Below are positions 1 to 12,485 of a DNA stretch of 64,000 nucleotides, piece by piece; position 1 is the stretch's first letter; each line of letters begins with the position of its first letter. A program made the translations under genes and the position numbers. The notes beneath the pieces are model-generated. The model worked only from the letters and a program-made list of their open reading frames with translations, was not told the origin of the DNA and made no database searches. The DNA is from Whalleya microplaca (lineage: Eukaryota; Ascomycota; Sordariomycetes; Xylariales; Xylariaceae), in contig MU385714.1 of the NCBI GenBank assembly GCA_022497155.1, forward strand, positions 372,001-436,000, given 5' to 3'.

Positions 1-3000
1 TTAAGCTTGTATCTGAAACCGGTGTCGGCATTGTTGCATCGGGAGTCGCAAAAGCTAAGGCAGACCACATCCTGATCTCTGGTCATGATGGTGGCACTGG
101 AGCCAGTAGATGGACTGGCATCAAGTACGCTGGTCTTCCGTGGGAACTCGGTCTGGCTGAGACTCACCAGACGCTTGTCTTGAACGATCTGCGTGGCCGT
201 GTTGTCGTCCAGACTGACGGTCAACTCCGAACGGGACGTGATGTTGCTATTGCTTGCCTGCTCGGTGCAGAAGAATGGGGCTTTGCTACAACTCCTCTTA
301 TCGCCATGGGGTGCATAATGATGCGCAAATGCCGTAAGTTCTTTCCAGTCTGTGACCAATCGTATGTGGGTACTAATCACAACTTGTTTTACTAGATCTC
401 AACACTTGCCCAGTCGGTATCGCAACTCAGGATCCTGAGCTCCGCAAGAAGTTTACCGGTACACCTGAGCACGTCATCAACTTTTTCTATTATGTTGCGA
501 ATGAGCTCAGAGCTATCATGGCCCAACTCGGTTTCCGAACTATCAATGAGATGGTGGGACATGTCGAGTGTCTGAAGGTTCGAGATGATCTTCGAACTAA
601 CAAGACCTCTAACATCGACCTGTCTCTCATTCTTACGCCCGCCCATAAGCTTCGCCCTGGCGTGGCTACTTTCAATGTTCGAAAGCAAGATCATCGGCTC
701 TATGTTCGACTAGATAACAAGCTTATCTCGGAAGCTGAGTTGACTCTAGACAAGGGTCTACCATCTCGCATCGAGTGTGACATTGTCAACACTGACCGAG
801 CCATGGGCACGTCTCTCTCTTATCAAATTTCTAAGCGATATGGTGAGGCAGGCCTTCCTATGGACACAGTCCATGTCAATATCAAGGGCTCAGCTGGACA
901 ATCTTTCGGTGCTTTCCTTGCACCTGGTGTCACCTTAGAACTAGAAGGAGATGCCAATGACTACGTTGGAAAGGGCCTGTCTGGTGGCCGACTCATTATC
1001 TATCCTCCACGATCAGCTGTCTTCAAGGCCGAGGAGAACATCCTGATCGGCAATGTCTGCTTGTACGGTGCTACTAATGGTACTTGCTTCTTCCGTGGAG
1101 TGGCTGCGGAGCGATTCGCCGTCCGAAACTCGGGAGCTACCGCTGTTGTTGAGGGCATTGGTGACCACGGATGTGAGTACATGACTGGTGGCCGTGTTGT
1201 GATCCTGGGAAGCACCGGTCGCAATTTCGCTGCTGGTATGTCGGGTGGTATTGCCTACGTCCTCGACATTCGCCGCGACTTCATGCCCAAGCTCAATATG
1301 GAGATGGTTGAAGCCTCCCAGGTAGAAGACCCAACCGAGATCGCATTCTTACGGGGTCTGATTGAGGATCACCATCACTACACCGGATCTGAGCTGGCTG
1401 CTCGTATCCTGGTAGACTTCAACCGAGCCCTGCCATACTTCGTCAAGGTTCTTCCAGTCGACTACAAACGAGTCCTTGAGGAGGAGGCCGCGAAAGCTGC
1501 TGAGGCTAAACGTGCCGAGTATAACCTTCCTATAATGCCTGGCGTACAGGCAAAGAAGGGAGATAAATCGGCCAAGCTCCAGGACATTGAAGAGACCGTT
1601 GGTGACAACGCGTCTGAGAAGAAGCGCGCTCTGGTTCTGGACAAGACTAAGGGGTTTATGAAGTATCAACGACGATCAGAGAAATATCGCAGCTCCAAGA
1701 CCCGAACCAAGGATTGGGCTGAGCTTTCTCAACGGTTAGACGAAGATGAGCTGAAGTACCAGTCAGCTCGTTGCATGGACTGCGGTGTTCCTTTCTGCCA
1801 GTCTGACACGGGATGTCCCATCTCCAACATCATTCCCAAGTGGAATGAGTTGGTTTTCCAGAACCAGTGGCAAGATGCTCTTAACCGTCTGCTCATGACT
1901 AACAACTTCCCCGAGTTCACTGGTCGTGTCTGCCCTGCACCTTGCGAAGGTGCTTGCGTGCTTGGAATCAACGAGGATCCAGTTGGCATTAAGTCTATCG
2001 AGTGCGCAATCGTCGACCGTGGCTTTGAAATGGGTTGGATGATTCCTCGTCCCCCCGAGGTCCGAACGGGCAAAAACATTGCTATCATTGGTTCTGGTCC
2101 CGCTGGTCTTGCCTGTGCTGATCAGCTAAACCGAGCTGGACACACCGTTACCGTCTATGAACGTGCTGACCGTGCCGGTGGTCTACTTATGTACGGCATC
2201 CCCAACATGAAGCTTGACAAACGAATCGTCAAACGGAGAACAGATTTCATGGCTGCTGAAGGGGTGCAATTCAAGACTGGCGTCACTATCGGTGGTGATA
2301 TCACTTTAGCAGATCTCAAGGCGAAGAATGACGCTGTCGTCATTGCTACGGGAGCTACTGTTGCCCGAGACCTCCCTATCAAGGGTCGTGATCTTGAGGG
2401 AGTCCACTTCGCTATGGAATTCCTTCACAAGAACACAAAGTCTCTGCTCGACTCTGAGCTGGCCGACGGTGCTTACCTTTCTGCCAAAGACAAGAACGTT
2501 GTGGTCATTGGTGGTGGTGACACTGGTAATGACTGTATTGGTACCTCGGTTCGTCATGGTGCGAAATCAGTCATCAACTTCGAGCTTTTGCCACAGCCTC
2601 CGCCGCAACGCGGCCGTGATAACCCTTGGCCACAGTGGCCGCGCATCTACCGTGTCGACTATGGTCACTCAGAGGTGGCACAGCATATGGGCAAAGACCC
2701 CCGTGAGTATTGCATCATGTCTGAAGAATTTGTGGACAATGGTTCCGGGCACGTCAAGGGAATCAATACCATCCGTGTTGAGTGGACTAAATCCGCTTCT
2801 GGAGGTTGGGACATGAAGAAGCTGGAGGATACCAAGCAGTTCTTCCCTGCTGACCTGGTCCTTCTCTCAATGGGTTTCCTCGGCCCGGAGGCCCGAGTGC
2901 TCGGTGATGACATCGAAAAGGATGCCCGAAAGAACGTCAAGACTCCTGCTGGCTCATATGCCACCAACGTAGAGGGAGTTTTCGCAGCCGGTGACTGCCG

Positions 3001-3206
3001 CCGCGGCCAGTCTTTGATTGTCTGGTAAGTTGACCTTCCTATCGGTATGGAATCAAGATAAACTAACTTCATGGTCCAGGGGTATCAACGAAGGGCGACA
3101 AGCTGCCCGTGAAGTTGATCTGTATCTTCAACACATCACCAACTTGCCTGTTACTGGTGGCATTATCAAGCATACCGCACCGCAAATCTTGAGCGTCGTG
3201 GCATAG
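1..3206 (+). CDS. GLT1: Glutamate synthase (GOGAT), C-terminal half; 5' end cut by window edge
   Basis: Makes two glutamates from glutamine and 2-oxoglutarate using reduced pyridine nucleotide. Exons: 1-333 (frame opens at base 3), 396-3024, 3080-3206. The two introns (334-395 with TACTAAT branch, 3025-3079) restore frame. The visible 1,028 residues are roughly half of the fungal enzyme, which is usually about 2,100 residues; the amidotransferase half lies outside. Seen in order: the end of the synthase domain with the 3Fe-4S cysteines ([16 protein letters not shown] spans intron 1), the glutamate-synthase alpha-subunit beta-helix domain rich in glycine turns, a lysine-rich linker, then the beta-subunit-like part with CMDCGVPFC and CPAPCEGAC cysteine clusters, an FAD site ([10 protein letters not shown]) and an NAD(P)H site ([11 protein letters not shown]). 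Single-polypeptide fusion of both subunits is the normal fungal form. Stop is TAG at 3204-3206. Confidence 0.96.
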
Positions 3207-4341
3207 GTAAAAAAGAAAAAAGGCATTTCACAGGGGGAAAAAGCATGCATACTGTAACGTTATGTCCAATAGTAGACTACGGAGAGGCTCGGTGCTCGGT
3301 CAAAGACGGGAGGATCCAAGCATGACTTTGATTTACAGATACCACATGCATGCGAAGCAAAATGGGCGAGAATGTCTCTCTTGAGGATTTGATTTTTTTT
3401 TTTACGGGAAAAAAATACCTTCATGCCAATCGTTGTAGTTAAGGCTTGCATGATTTATATGATTACGAATAGGAACGAATGTATATATGATAGTTCAATA
3501 ACCTGAATATATGACTGTAGTATTTATGCCGCCGTATTCTAGATATCTGGTTTGACCAGGCATATCAAATTAAGTCGGTTCATGTTTGTACGTAATTTAT
3601 ACTATACTTTGTATATGCATATTCAAGCTCTAATATATAACGAATATATCAACTGCCTGAGAGTCTTAAGCTTGTACAACGTGGAATACTATCCTACATG
3701 CTACACTACAATAGCTTAGTTAGCTATCTTTATGCCTGTTTGAGTGTTGTACGAAGTGGACGAAATCTTTGCAACTTGTTACTATACGGAATAGTACTAA
3801 CCTTGAAGAAACAAGGCCTGTTAGAATATAGCTATCACGTTGGTGTAACACCAAGTTTCATTGGCACAAGAAGATAAAACACCATATTAGCGCGACTATC
3901 AATCACCGAACCAACTTGACTAGTGGCGGGGTGTTCACTGTCTAGCAGCACTTGAGGTTACTGGCTATATGTAGGTATATACATACATGCATGTACATAG
4001 GCAGCTACTCAATTAGGCGGGTACCTAGGTACTAGCAGCGTCCCCGCTACATGTAACATAACATGGTAGTGACGAAACATTAAGCTTTGACAGAGTAAAT
4101 AAATCCTATACAGATTACCTATTTCCTACGTCAAACTCTAACGAGACATTTTCATGAACGGTCAATTGATGTTGGAATGCATCCTTATAGATCCTCGGTT
4201 ACTTGTATAGCTTGAGTTACCTCGCGTCGCACAGTTACACCAGCTATATCATTTACCTTTATACTTCTGATCCTACAACCTTGACAACTAGTTTATTCCT
4301 AGACCTCCTAAGGCGACGGGCTTCGCGGGTTATTGGACAAG
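3207..4341. other. Intergenic, no gene seen
   Basis: AT-rich spacer holding the GOGAT 3' UTR and the VTC gene promoter. Every open frame is short and lacks family character; a frame opening at 4203 overlaps the VTC start out of frame and is a shadow. One perfect palindrome (GTACCTAGGTAC) lies at 4021-4032. Confidence 0.6.
4021..4032. repeat. TACCTAGGTA-type palindrome, copy 1
   Basis: Perfect 12-bp palindrome GTACCTAGGTAC in the VTC upstream region, about 310 bp before its ATG. The 10-bp core recurs at four other intergenic sites in the window. Confidence 0.7.
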
Positions 4342-6747
4342 ATGCGCTTCGGAAAGACACTCCGCGAGTCTATTTACCCGGCTTGGAAAGACAAATACAT
4401 AGACTACTCGAAATTAAAGAGTATTCTACGGGACGACACGCGGGAAGACGAGGATGTGGCGTGGACCGAGGAAGACGAGAACCGCTTCTGTGACGAAATA
4501 TTCAACGTCCAACTCGAGAAAGTCGCCCAGTTTCAAGCGAAGACTGTCAGCGATCTAAAAGAGCGAGCCGAAGCAGCCTTCGAGAAACTCAAGGAGATAG
4601 CACCACCCGACGATAAACCCAGAAGCGACATTGCTACCGCGCGTTTGAAAGAGCTCAAGGGCGAGCTCGACGCCATCACCAATGAAGTCAAGGAGCTCAA
4701 GAGGTACAGCAGCCTTAACTATACCGGCTTCCTCAAGATTGTCAAGAAACATGACCGCAAGCGCGGCGACCGTTACAAGGTCCGCCCTATGATGAGGGTC
4801 AGTCTGTCCGAGCATGGCTTCAATTCCGAGCAGGCCTATTCGCCTTTGCTTGCGAAACTATCTGTCATGTATTACTTGATAAATCAAAATCTGGACGAGG
4901 GCGAACAGCAGCAGCCCTTGGATCTGGAGAACCACGAAGAGGTTTACAACGGAGAGCGATACACAGCTCATAAATGTCAGTTACTGCCGTCCTCGAAAGT
5001 TGCTAAAGACTAATGGTATATATCTATAGTTTGGATACATCCGGACAACCTTCTCGAGGTGAAGACTGCTATCTTGCGACATTTGCCTGCTCTCGTCTAC
5101 AGCCAACAAGCCGCGAAAGAACCCGATGGCAACGAAGACCCCAAGATCACATCCCTCTATTTCGACAACTCCAAGTTCGCATTATACGGAAGAAAGGTGG
5201 ACCGCCAAGTTGATGCATCCTCGTTGCGACTGCGTTGGTACGGACAATTGAACTCAAAACCAGACATCCTCCTCGAGCAAAAGATTATACATGAGAATGG
5301 CAGTAGCGAAGAAAGGAAATTTAACATCAAGGACAAGTATATCAAGCCGTTCCTCGACGGGAAATACAAAATGGAAAAGAGTATACAGAAGATGGAAAGG
5401 CAGGGCCAGCTAGCCGAAGCCGTCGATTCCTTCAAGACTACGACAGAAGAGCTCCAGGATTTCATTATCCAAAGCAAACTTGAGCCCGTTTTGCGGGCCA
5501 ACTACATCCGCACCGCATTCCAGAAGCCCTCGGATGACCGTGTCCGGATTTCCATTGACACTGACATCGCCTTTATTCGCGAGGACACCTTGGACCGCGA
5601 GCGACCATGCCGTGATCCCAAGGAGTGGCACCGGCTGGATATCGATAACGGCAACATGGCATATCCGTTCAAGAATATCAACCAGAGCGAGGTGTCACTG
5701 TTCCCGTATGCCCTTCTGGAGATCAAGCTGAGGGAAGAAGGTGGGCGTAAGCGGCCAAGATGGATAGAAGATTTAATGGCTTCTCATCTGATTTATGCTG
5801 CCCCACGATTCTCAAAGTTTGTCCACGGTGTTGCGTCCCTATTCGAGGACTATGTCAACAACCTACCGTTCTGGCTCAGTGACCTGGAAACAGATATCCG
5901 GAAAGACCCCCAAACAGCACACGACGAAGAAGAACAGCGGAAAGCTCAGCGCGCGGAAGACGCGCAGGTCGTAGGGAGCTTGCTGGGTGGCAGTGCCGCC
6001 AAGATAGGTTCCTACAAGCCAGCAACAAGCTCGCCAGTCGCAAAATCATACCTGTCTGAGCGGGCCGCTATGGATGCCAGAGCTTCTGAATCCCGGACTG
6101 CCAACCGCCGAGGGGAACCAGATCATGACCAGGCCGATGACGAAGGAATCACGGGTGGCCAACAACGTGGTTACGGTACACTGTCCTCCGTATTCCCCGG
6201 TTTCTCATTATCGCGTTACTCTCGGGCTAAGCGCGAGCGAGCACAGCTCCCCGAAGGCGTGAGCGCGCCAGACGTATGGCTCAAGAATGCGGGACCACTA
6301 CAAGTCGAGCCCAAGGTATGGCTAGCCAACGAGCGCACATTCCTCAAGTGGCAGCACATCTGCATTCTCCTCGGCAGCTTAGCCCTGAGTCTGTATACGG
6401 CGGCCGGGCAGAACTTCGTCGCCGAGTGCATGGGTATCGCCTACATCGCCATTGCTATCATGGCTGGGCTATGGGGCTATGTCATGCTTCGGAAGCGCCG
6501 CGACATGATCGTGGAGCGTAGTGGCAAGGACTTCGACAACATGATCGGACCATTGGCTGTCAGTGCGGCCTTGATGCTGGCTCTGATTTTGAATTTTGTG
6601 TTCGCGGTAAGTTTATACATATCCATCGTCTTCTACTGACTTGATAGAGATGCTAACGAGTTATAGTACCGCGCCGCATTTGCCAAAGTTGAGGAGGGAA
6701 ACCTGTTCAATGAAACCGAAACGGCATTTGTGGGCGAGCTCTTGTAA
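4342..6747 (+). CDS. Vacuolar transporter chaperone (VTC) subunit, Vtc2/Vtc3-like, SPX domain
   Basis: Subunit of the vacuolar membrane complex that makes polyphosphate and moves it into the vacuole. Exons 4342-4975, 5030-6606, 6667-6747 (763 residues); introns 4976-5029 and 6607-6666. The start is the ATG of MRFGKTL; the in-frame TTG nine bases upstream is not needed. Domains: SPX at about 1-150 with the basic helix TGFLKIVKKHDR that binds inositol pyrophosphates in this family; the VTC tunnel domain at about 200-480 (SLYFDNSKFALY, RLRWYGQL, FPYALLEIKL); a low-complexity linker; three hydrophobic C-terminal segments (DUF202/VTC1-like). The N-terminus (YPAWKDKYIDY) and the stretch REDTLDRERPCRDP look more like yeast Vtc2/Vtc3 than catalytic Vtc4, from memory of those sequences. 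The Vtc4 label is the main alternative. Confidence 0.93.
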
Positions 6748-8019
6748 GAGACTATCTAATATGAGTGAAAGTGATATCGGGGCCATGTATAAAAGTTTGA
6801 ACATTTCTGTCTCTATCTACGTGTACTTAGTACGCCGCCATGTATGTACTGCATTTACGACCAAGTATGATTAGGCTAAGGGGAGAGTATACAGACTCCC
6901 TAGTGTATAGTTTGAATATGACTGTTGATTGAAGCAACAAACCTAGTATACTACTTAATAAGTATTTGCGAATTGCCGAATTGGATTGGGCTTATTCTTT
7001 TATGTAGAAAGCAAGCACTGGATGCTGATTACATGCTGATAACTTATAACCATGTTAAATTGCAGTACGAATCCACGATATAATAATACCGTGGCTGCAG
7101 GTACGTGGCAAGCGGTCACCAACCACCATTAAGCTAATAAGCCATACGCGGGGCAAAACAGTGGAAAGTTGTATGCACAGAATATGGAGTAGAAGCGCTA
7201 GCTTTATAACCAAATGATATAGCAACAAAACTGTATAAACAAAGAAGATATACTTGTAAAGTTAAGACTTGATAGTAAGGTTCTGGTATATAAGCATCAA
7301 GTGTTACTATTATTAATGTAGTGACTTGAAGAAGCTGTGAATGTGTACCGGTATACAGTTTACGTAGTACTACCTTAGTGATCTAGTGGGATTACAGTGG
7401 GAGACGTTTGCACAGCTCCATCATTTTCGTGATGGCCTACGTGGTTCAAATTCCGTATCTTGGAATACATTGTGACCAGTGATAAATAGGCGGGAAGCCA
7501 AGTGGTGGTTTATGTAAGCCTCCGACATTGTAGGTGGTTTACATTCAGAAGCCAAACAGCGATGATATCTCCCAATGGCTGGGCCAGTCACTGGTCTAGT
7601 TTCGGTGGGATGCAGCAGCGTAACAAGGCTGCGTTCTCCATGCAACACGTTTGCGGCCAAATCAGGATGGGGCGATCACCTGTGAATATGCATCACCGCA
7701 CTGTCAATGCCATTTATGCCGCCTCTGATTTGAGGCCTCGTTGAATGCTCCCTACCTAACATGTGTCCCTTCACTTATTATTTTGATCCGAGACAATTAA
7801 TTATGGGTTTATCAGCCTCGCGTCTTTAACTGTCAGTTTGAAGGACACTTTTATTTTTTTCGCGACTCCCTTGGGTGCGCAGCAGCCACTGAACAACTGA
7901 CGCGTGTCTCGCTCAGCCTCGAGAATGGTCAAGAGGCACAAGTTTGCTTAAGGCTTCACCTGCAGATTGCCGTACCTAGTTGATCGCCTTCATGCCCAAT
8001 AGATTTTTTATAGGATTTG
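6748..8019. other. Intergenic, no gene seen
   Basis: Contains the VTC 3' UTR and the upstream region of the next gene. The frames at 7421-7660 and 7502-7744 overlap on opposite strands and show no protein character. GGTTCAAATTCC at 7443 resembles a tRNA T-loop but the flanks do not pair. Confidence 0.55.
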
Positions 8020-10528
8020 ATGATGGCCGAACCAAAGAAGAAGGGTTTCTGGGGTGGTTTGTTTCGCTCTCGTAGTATCGCCCGGGGAAGCGGGAAGTTG
8101 GTACGTATCCTGAGCCGAGGTGCCAATGTCCCAGTAAACACCTACGAACGAAGATCACTGATCAATTTATGTAGGAGAAGGGGCGTCCTAGGCGGTTTGA
8201 CGATGAGGATGATGCATCCCCGCAGAGACGACAGTCTAGCATAAGGGCTCGGACCACCAGTCCTCGCAGGCGATCCCGTCGCCCAGAGCCGAAGGGAAAG
8301 GGCAAGGAAGAAGCTAACGGCCACGATCACTCTGGGCGCGCCCCCTTGACCGAATGGCCGCCACCTGGCGTGTCTATCGACGATGAGCTCTCGCTCGGTC
8401 GTGCCATGGAGCTCGTAACTACTGGTGTCCCAGTCCACAAGGGACATAGACGACCCATCGCTCACGCCTCAAACCGCTATTACAGCCTGCATGCCACATC
8501 GGCAGGTAATCATGGCTATGAGAGTGACGCCGTTAATCAGCATAATTCAATGACCCAACTGACGACGTTAAGACTACAGGGCTCGGGTCCCCCGGATTAC
8601 CCTTGGGAGACACTCGAACAACCTAGTCTTGCGTTTGGCTTTGGAAACCGTCCAGGTACCATCACCTTGAATTACTGGACAAGCCTTTCCAGCACCTTTC
8701 CACCAATGATCGCCCTTCGCGATCCTGATCTGGTGCCAAGAGATGTCGACTTGATACAGATTTTTGATCGACTGAAGGATTTGGAAGCTGGCTTAGAAGA
8801 TGAGGACGAAGAATTACTCTACCGTCTTTACAAGCGCTTTCTTCGAGATCCCGACAAGGTCTTAAATCCGCATAAGACAATGGATCGCCAGATCATGGAT
8901 CTAGTCATGTATCTGTCGAGTCCAAACTGGACTGATTTCTCGAACCCGAAGAACCAGGTCGTCACTAAGTTTATCTATGACACTGGCCATGCGAACCATC
9001 AGCAGTACCACAAGTTTTTCTACCAGCTACTTCTGAGCCTCGAGCTCGAACTGCGAATAAACTCGAGACAGCATACAACATCAGCGAAGCAGAGGCTGAT
9101 GGATCAGATACCGCCCAAGATCCAGTGGAACCTAGCACTTGCTAGACGATGGCGGGACTACATCCGCATCGAGGAGTATGGTAAAACGGCCGACCAACTT
9201 AGGTTGCGGTATAAGCTCAGGAAGCGACAGGTCAAGATGTTGAAGCGGTTTGCCCAGATGATGAAGTGGCCAAACCTTACCGAGACATTGGATGCACTAA
9301 GACAAGGAGATGCAGATGCAACTTTGGTCTCTGTTAGTTCGCAGTATGTTATTTCTTCTTTGTTTGTGGGCTTAATTAATCCGAGACGAAAATCCGAGCC
9401 TGCTTGAGAGAATCATCCACTAACTTGTCATTTGCGGATAGTACGATGGCCTTCTTTAGTGGTCTAGTTCTCCCGGGGGTATGCATCCGTCACCGCTCCC
9501 ACCTGGCATTAGTTCCTTGCTAATCATAAAGCAGCCTACATTTCCGTTCCTTTTTATGAACTCATTGATAGACATAGACCCTGATCCAGCTACTGATGAT
9601 CTGGCCTTGTTAACACACCTTCATCCCCACTGCGGCTTTCAATATCGCAATAGCTATACCTACTGGACATCGACCTGCATCGTTGGCAAAGTACTTGCGC
9701 CTACTTGTCTGGAGGCCGGAGGCTGGGTCGGACCGGCGAGGCCAACAGCAGATCTCGGCCGGTCCCAGATTGCCCGAGTTCGCTCCAAGAGGCCCCGACA
9801 GTCTATTACACCGGAGGATGTGACCTCAATAAGCGATCGGAGTGATCCTCTCGGACCTCCATCACAAATCTACCCAGCTTCGGAATACGTCTTAGTTACA
9901 CCTGATACGGACACTATTATCGATACAATACGGATTGAGATGCTGAGTCTTAGGACAGTTGCCGAGAAGAAAGACTCGGGTCCTCAATGGTTTGACGCCT
10001 CGATACAGTTCGCCATAAGCGGCGTGTCATGGCCGCTTCGCCTCTCTTACGATGTCTCGTTCATCAATGCCTGGCCATGCTCCGAAGGCCCGCATCCTCT
10101 ATTCTTTGATTATGTCTATACTGTAGTCAAGGTTGACGAGCTTATGAACGTCATTGACTGGGGAAGGCCGATTGGCAGCGGAGGCAGCGCACTCTCAACA
10201 CCGGTTGGCGACGGCCAACCGCAGAAGCCCGCCATCACTCAAGGTGACGATGAAGAACGAGTTCTGGTAGTAGAGGCATTTGGCATACCTGACAACGAGG
10301 TACTGGCACGAGCGTGGTGCTCTCACTGGGGATTGAGCGCCGTGACGGCGGACATTCGTAAGACTTGGTAAGTTGTGCAAGTCCGACAATGACAACGTGC
10401 CCAGACGGCCCAGACCTAGTAATCAATCGCTAACGCAACACAGCATGACGTGCGCGATCCGCGAGGCTTACGCGGCGACGTTGACGGTCCTGATACTGGT
10501 CGAGGATCAACCGCGAGATCATGAATAG
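8020..10528 (+). CDS. Uncharacterised 734-residue protein
   Basis: I do not recognise this family. Five exons: 8020-8100, 8175-9343, 9442-9478, 9535-10367, 10444-10528. Introns 8101-8174, 9344-9441, 9479-9534 and 10368-10443 each keep frame; the last three carry CTAAC/CTAAT branch sites. ATG codons at 8020 and 8023 are adjacent and in frame; either could start. The protein has a basic N-terminus (EPKKKGFWGGLFRSRS), an Arg/Ser-rich disordered stretch to about residue 80, then a predicted folded region with helical, charged segments (RLYKRFLRDPDK, ARRWRDYIRIEEYG) at roughly 200-400, and a C-terminal half rich in aromatic and beta-like segments (FNAWP-like INAWPCSEGPHPLFFDY). No signal peptide or clear membrane span. 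Long reading frame over five exons and consistent splicing argue it is real. The 37-nt exon 3 is the weakest part of the model. Confidence 0.82.
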
Positions 10529-12485
10529 ATAACGGAATAACGACGACTAGGGTTCTACATGGTGAAAGGATAGGTAACTTGCAGAACGCCACGATGAACG
10601 ATGAAACACGAGATACGGAGGTAGGCAACGAAATACTACATATGTTCGGAGAGAGGGAGAGGATTGCATCCATAGGGGAACAATAACCAATATTTGCTTG
10701 AGCGTCGAGGGAGGGGGTTGTAACCTAGCTGTAAGTTTGCTTATAATCACGGAATTAGGAGTTGGTCGCATAAGTATACCCAATAAGTCGATTTGATTAG
10801 TTCTTTAATTTTATGCCATTCATAAATGCTACGTATGTGTAGCTTGGCTCGCGACTTTTATACAAGTTTCAGGGTTGATCGGCACTTCTGCAGAGGAAGC
10901 TTTGTCGTGTCGGTTCACCGTCGTCTGATGCCTGCCATGCAAACAAATTTTTATAGCTTGAATAGGTAGTCTACTTACGAGATATAGTCGAAACAGAATT
11001 GAATACGAGCCTGACTAAGTTATAGTAAATTTAACCTCCTAGTATATTGATTTTCAAATTATCTATTTACTAACTAGCCCATTTTAGAAAATCAATTGTT
11101 GTTACATATTACTGTTGAGAACGTGGAAGCGAAAGTATTGCTTTATTAGACGGACTGTAGGCTAGCAGGCCTGGCAAGCTAGGTAGCGACCCAAGCCGCC
11201 AAGACAGCAGTCGGGTGCTTAATAAGTGGCGGTGGCCTGCCGAACAGGTGCTCCTCTTCAAGAATTCTGTACAGCTCAGAAGATGCAGAGAAAATCCTGA
11301 TAGTTGTATCCATCCGACTTGGCTCCTACATACGTACGTAGGGGCGCACAGGAGATCCATCACGTCAGAAAAGTGGCTCGATAACTTCATGTGAAAAATC
11401 ATGTTGCCATCCAGCATACCAGCCAGCCGGCATCGTGTGTTCCTGCCCTTGATTTGGCGCTGTGGTCTGCCCTGACCGAAAGTTTGGGAAATGCGCAGGT
11501 GGCCCCAACAAAGTTCACGATGCATCACCTCAGCGGCCTCGGAGGGGCAAAAAAAAAAAAAAGGTGCAGCTCTAATAATAATAGGTAAGCTATGTTGTAC
11601 ACCTGGGAATGGATTCTGGGCCGTGTGGAGAACAGATGGCTTCGATAGGAAGCTACCTCCCCTGCACTCCCCAGCTGGCCCCAGCTCGAATTCGATAAAG
11701 ATGGGCATTGCAGCCATTGGCGGTCGATAGTCTAGTCCTGATTCGACCCCGAAGCTCCCCGCATCCTTGGGTGCCCCACGTATGTGACGACACCTGCGTC
11801 CGCCATCCAGAGCTCTCGAAAATCTACACATGTACGTACTTTTACATATTATTATCTTACACAACACATGTACATACCTAATGTAGCTCCGGGCACACGA
11901 TACGTACATACATTAGGTAGATAATGCTGCTCGTGCTGCTCACCCTGTCCTGCCTGTCACCCCCCAGCTTCTGCCTCTCATTACTCTGCACATGTGCATC
12001 CATCGTCTTATTATTACTCTGAGTGATTTGATTCAGCGTCCCAACCTACCTGACCTACCTGACCCCTAAGTAACTTTGACTCCCCCTCCTGGTGTACAAG
12101 AGTGTCTCACGCATGCCAGAAAAGCCTCAACCAATTCCGTCCCATCGATAGACTCCTGCCATTGGCCCAGCCAAGCAAGTGCTGTCCGTGCTGTTCGTGC
12201 TGTTCGTGCTGTTCGTGCTGCTTGTGCAATCACATCCTTTGGCTAGAACTGGCTTGTGCGCCTTTTTGGCTTACTTGAGGCGGTTTTATAGCCCACGATG
12301 GAGGAGTATGCCAATAACCTTTATCATCCTATCTCCCCGATGCACTGAGTAGATTAAGTCCGGGCCCTGCTGACCAGCCCTTCCTCTATTTAGCCAACGC
12401 GAAGCAATCCATTTCACGGAAAACGTGCGTGTCGAGACACCAAGACCCGGAGCTCTTCGAGACATCCCCAGTTAACGTGAACACC
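10529..12485. other. Intergenic, no convincing gene; 9-bp minisatellite near the right end
   Basis: About 2 kb. The longest frame is 266 codons on the minus strand (11109-11909), but its cysteine/serine-rich composition, the A-tract it crosses near 11550 and the lack of any domain suggest chance. CT/GT-rich repeats (CTACCTGAC twice near 12046; five 9-bp units at 12181-12225) precede the FGGY kinase. Confidence 0.5.
12181..12225. repeat. 9-bp minisatellite (GCTGTTCGT), five units
   Basis: Three perfect GCTGTTCGT units flanked by one variant on each side (GCTGTCCGT and GCTGCTTGT), about 260 bp upstream of the FGGY kinase ATG. Non-coding. Confidence 0.85.

Noticed and set aside
7374..7460. tRNA-like T-loop GGTTCAAATTCC
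   Set aside because: The five bases on either side of the loop do not pair and no D-arm or acceptor stem lies at the right distance.
11109..11909. 266-codon minus-strand frame
   Set aside because: Crosses an A-tract, is Cys/Ser/Arg-rich with no domain, and lies in promoter-like spacer DNA.
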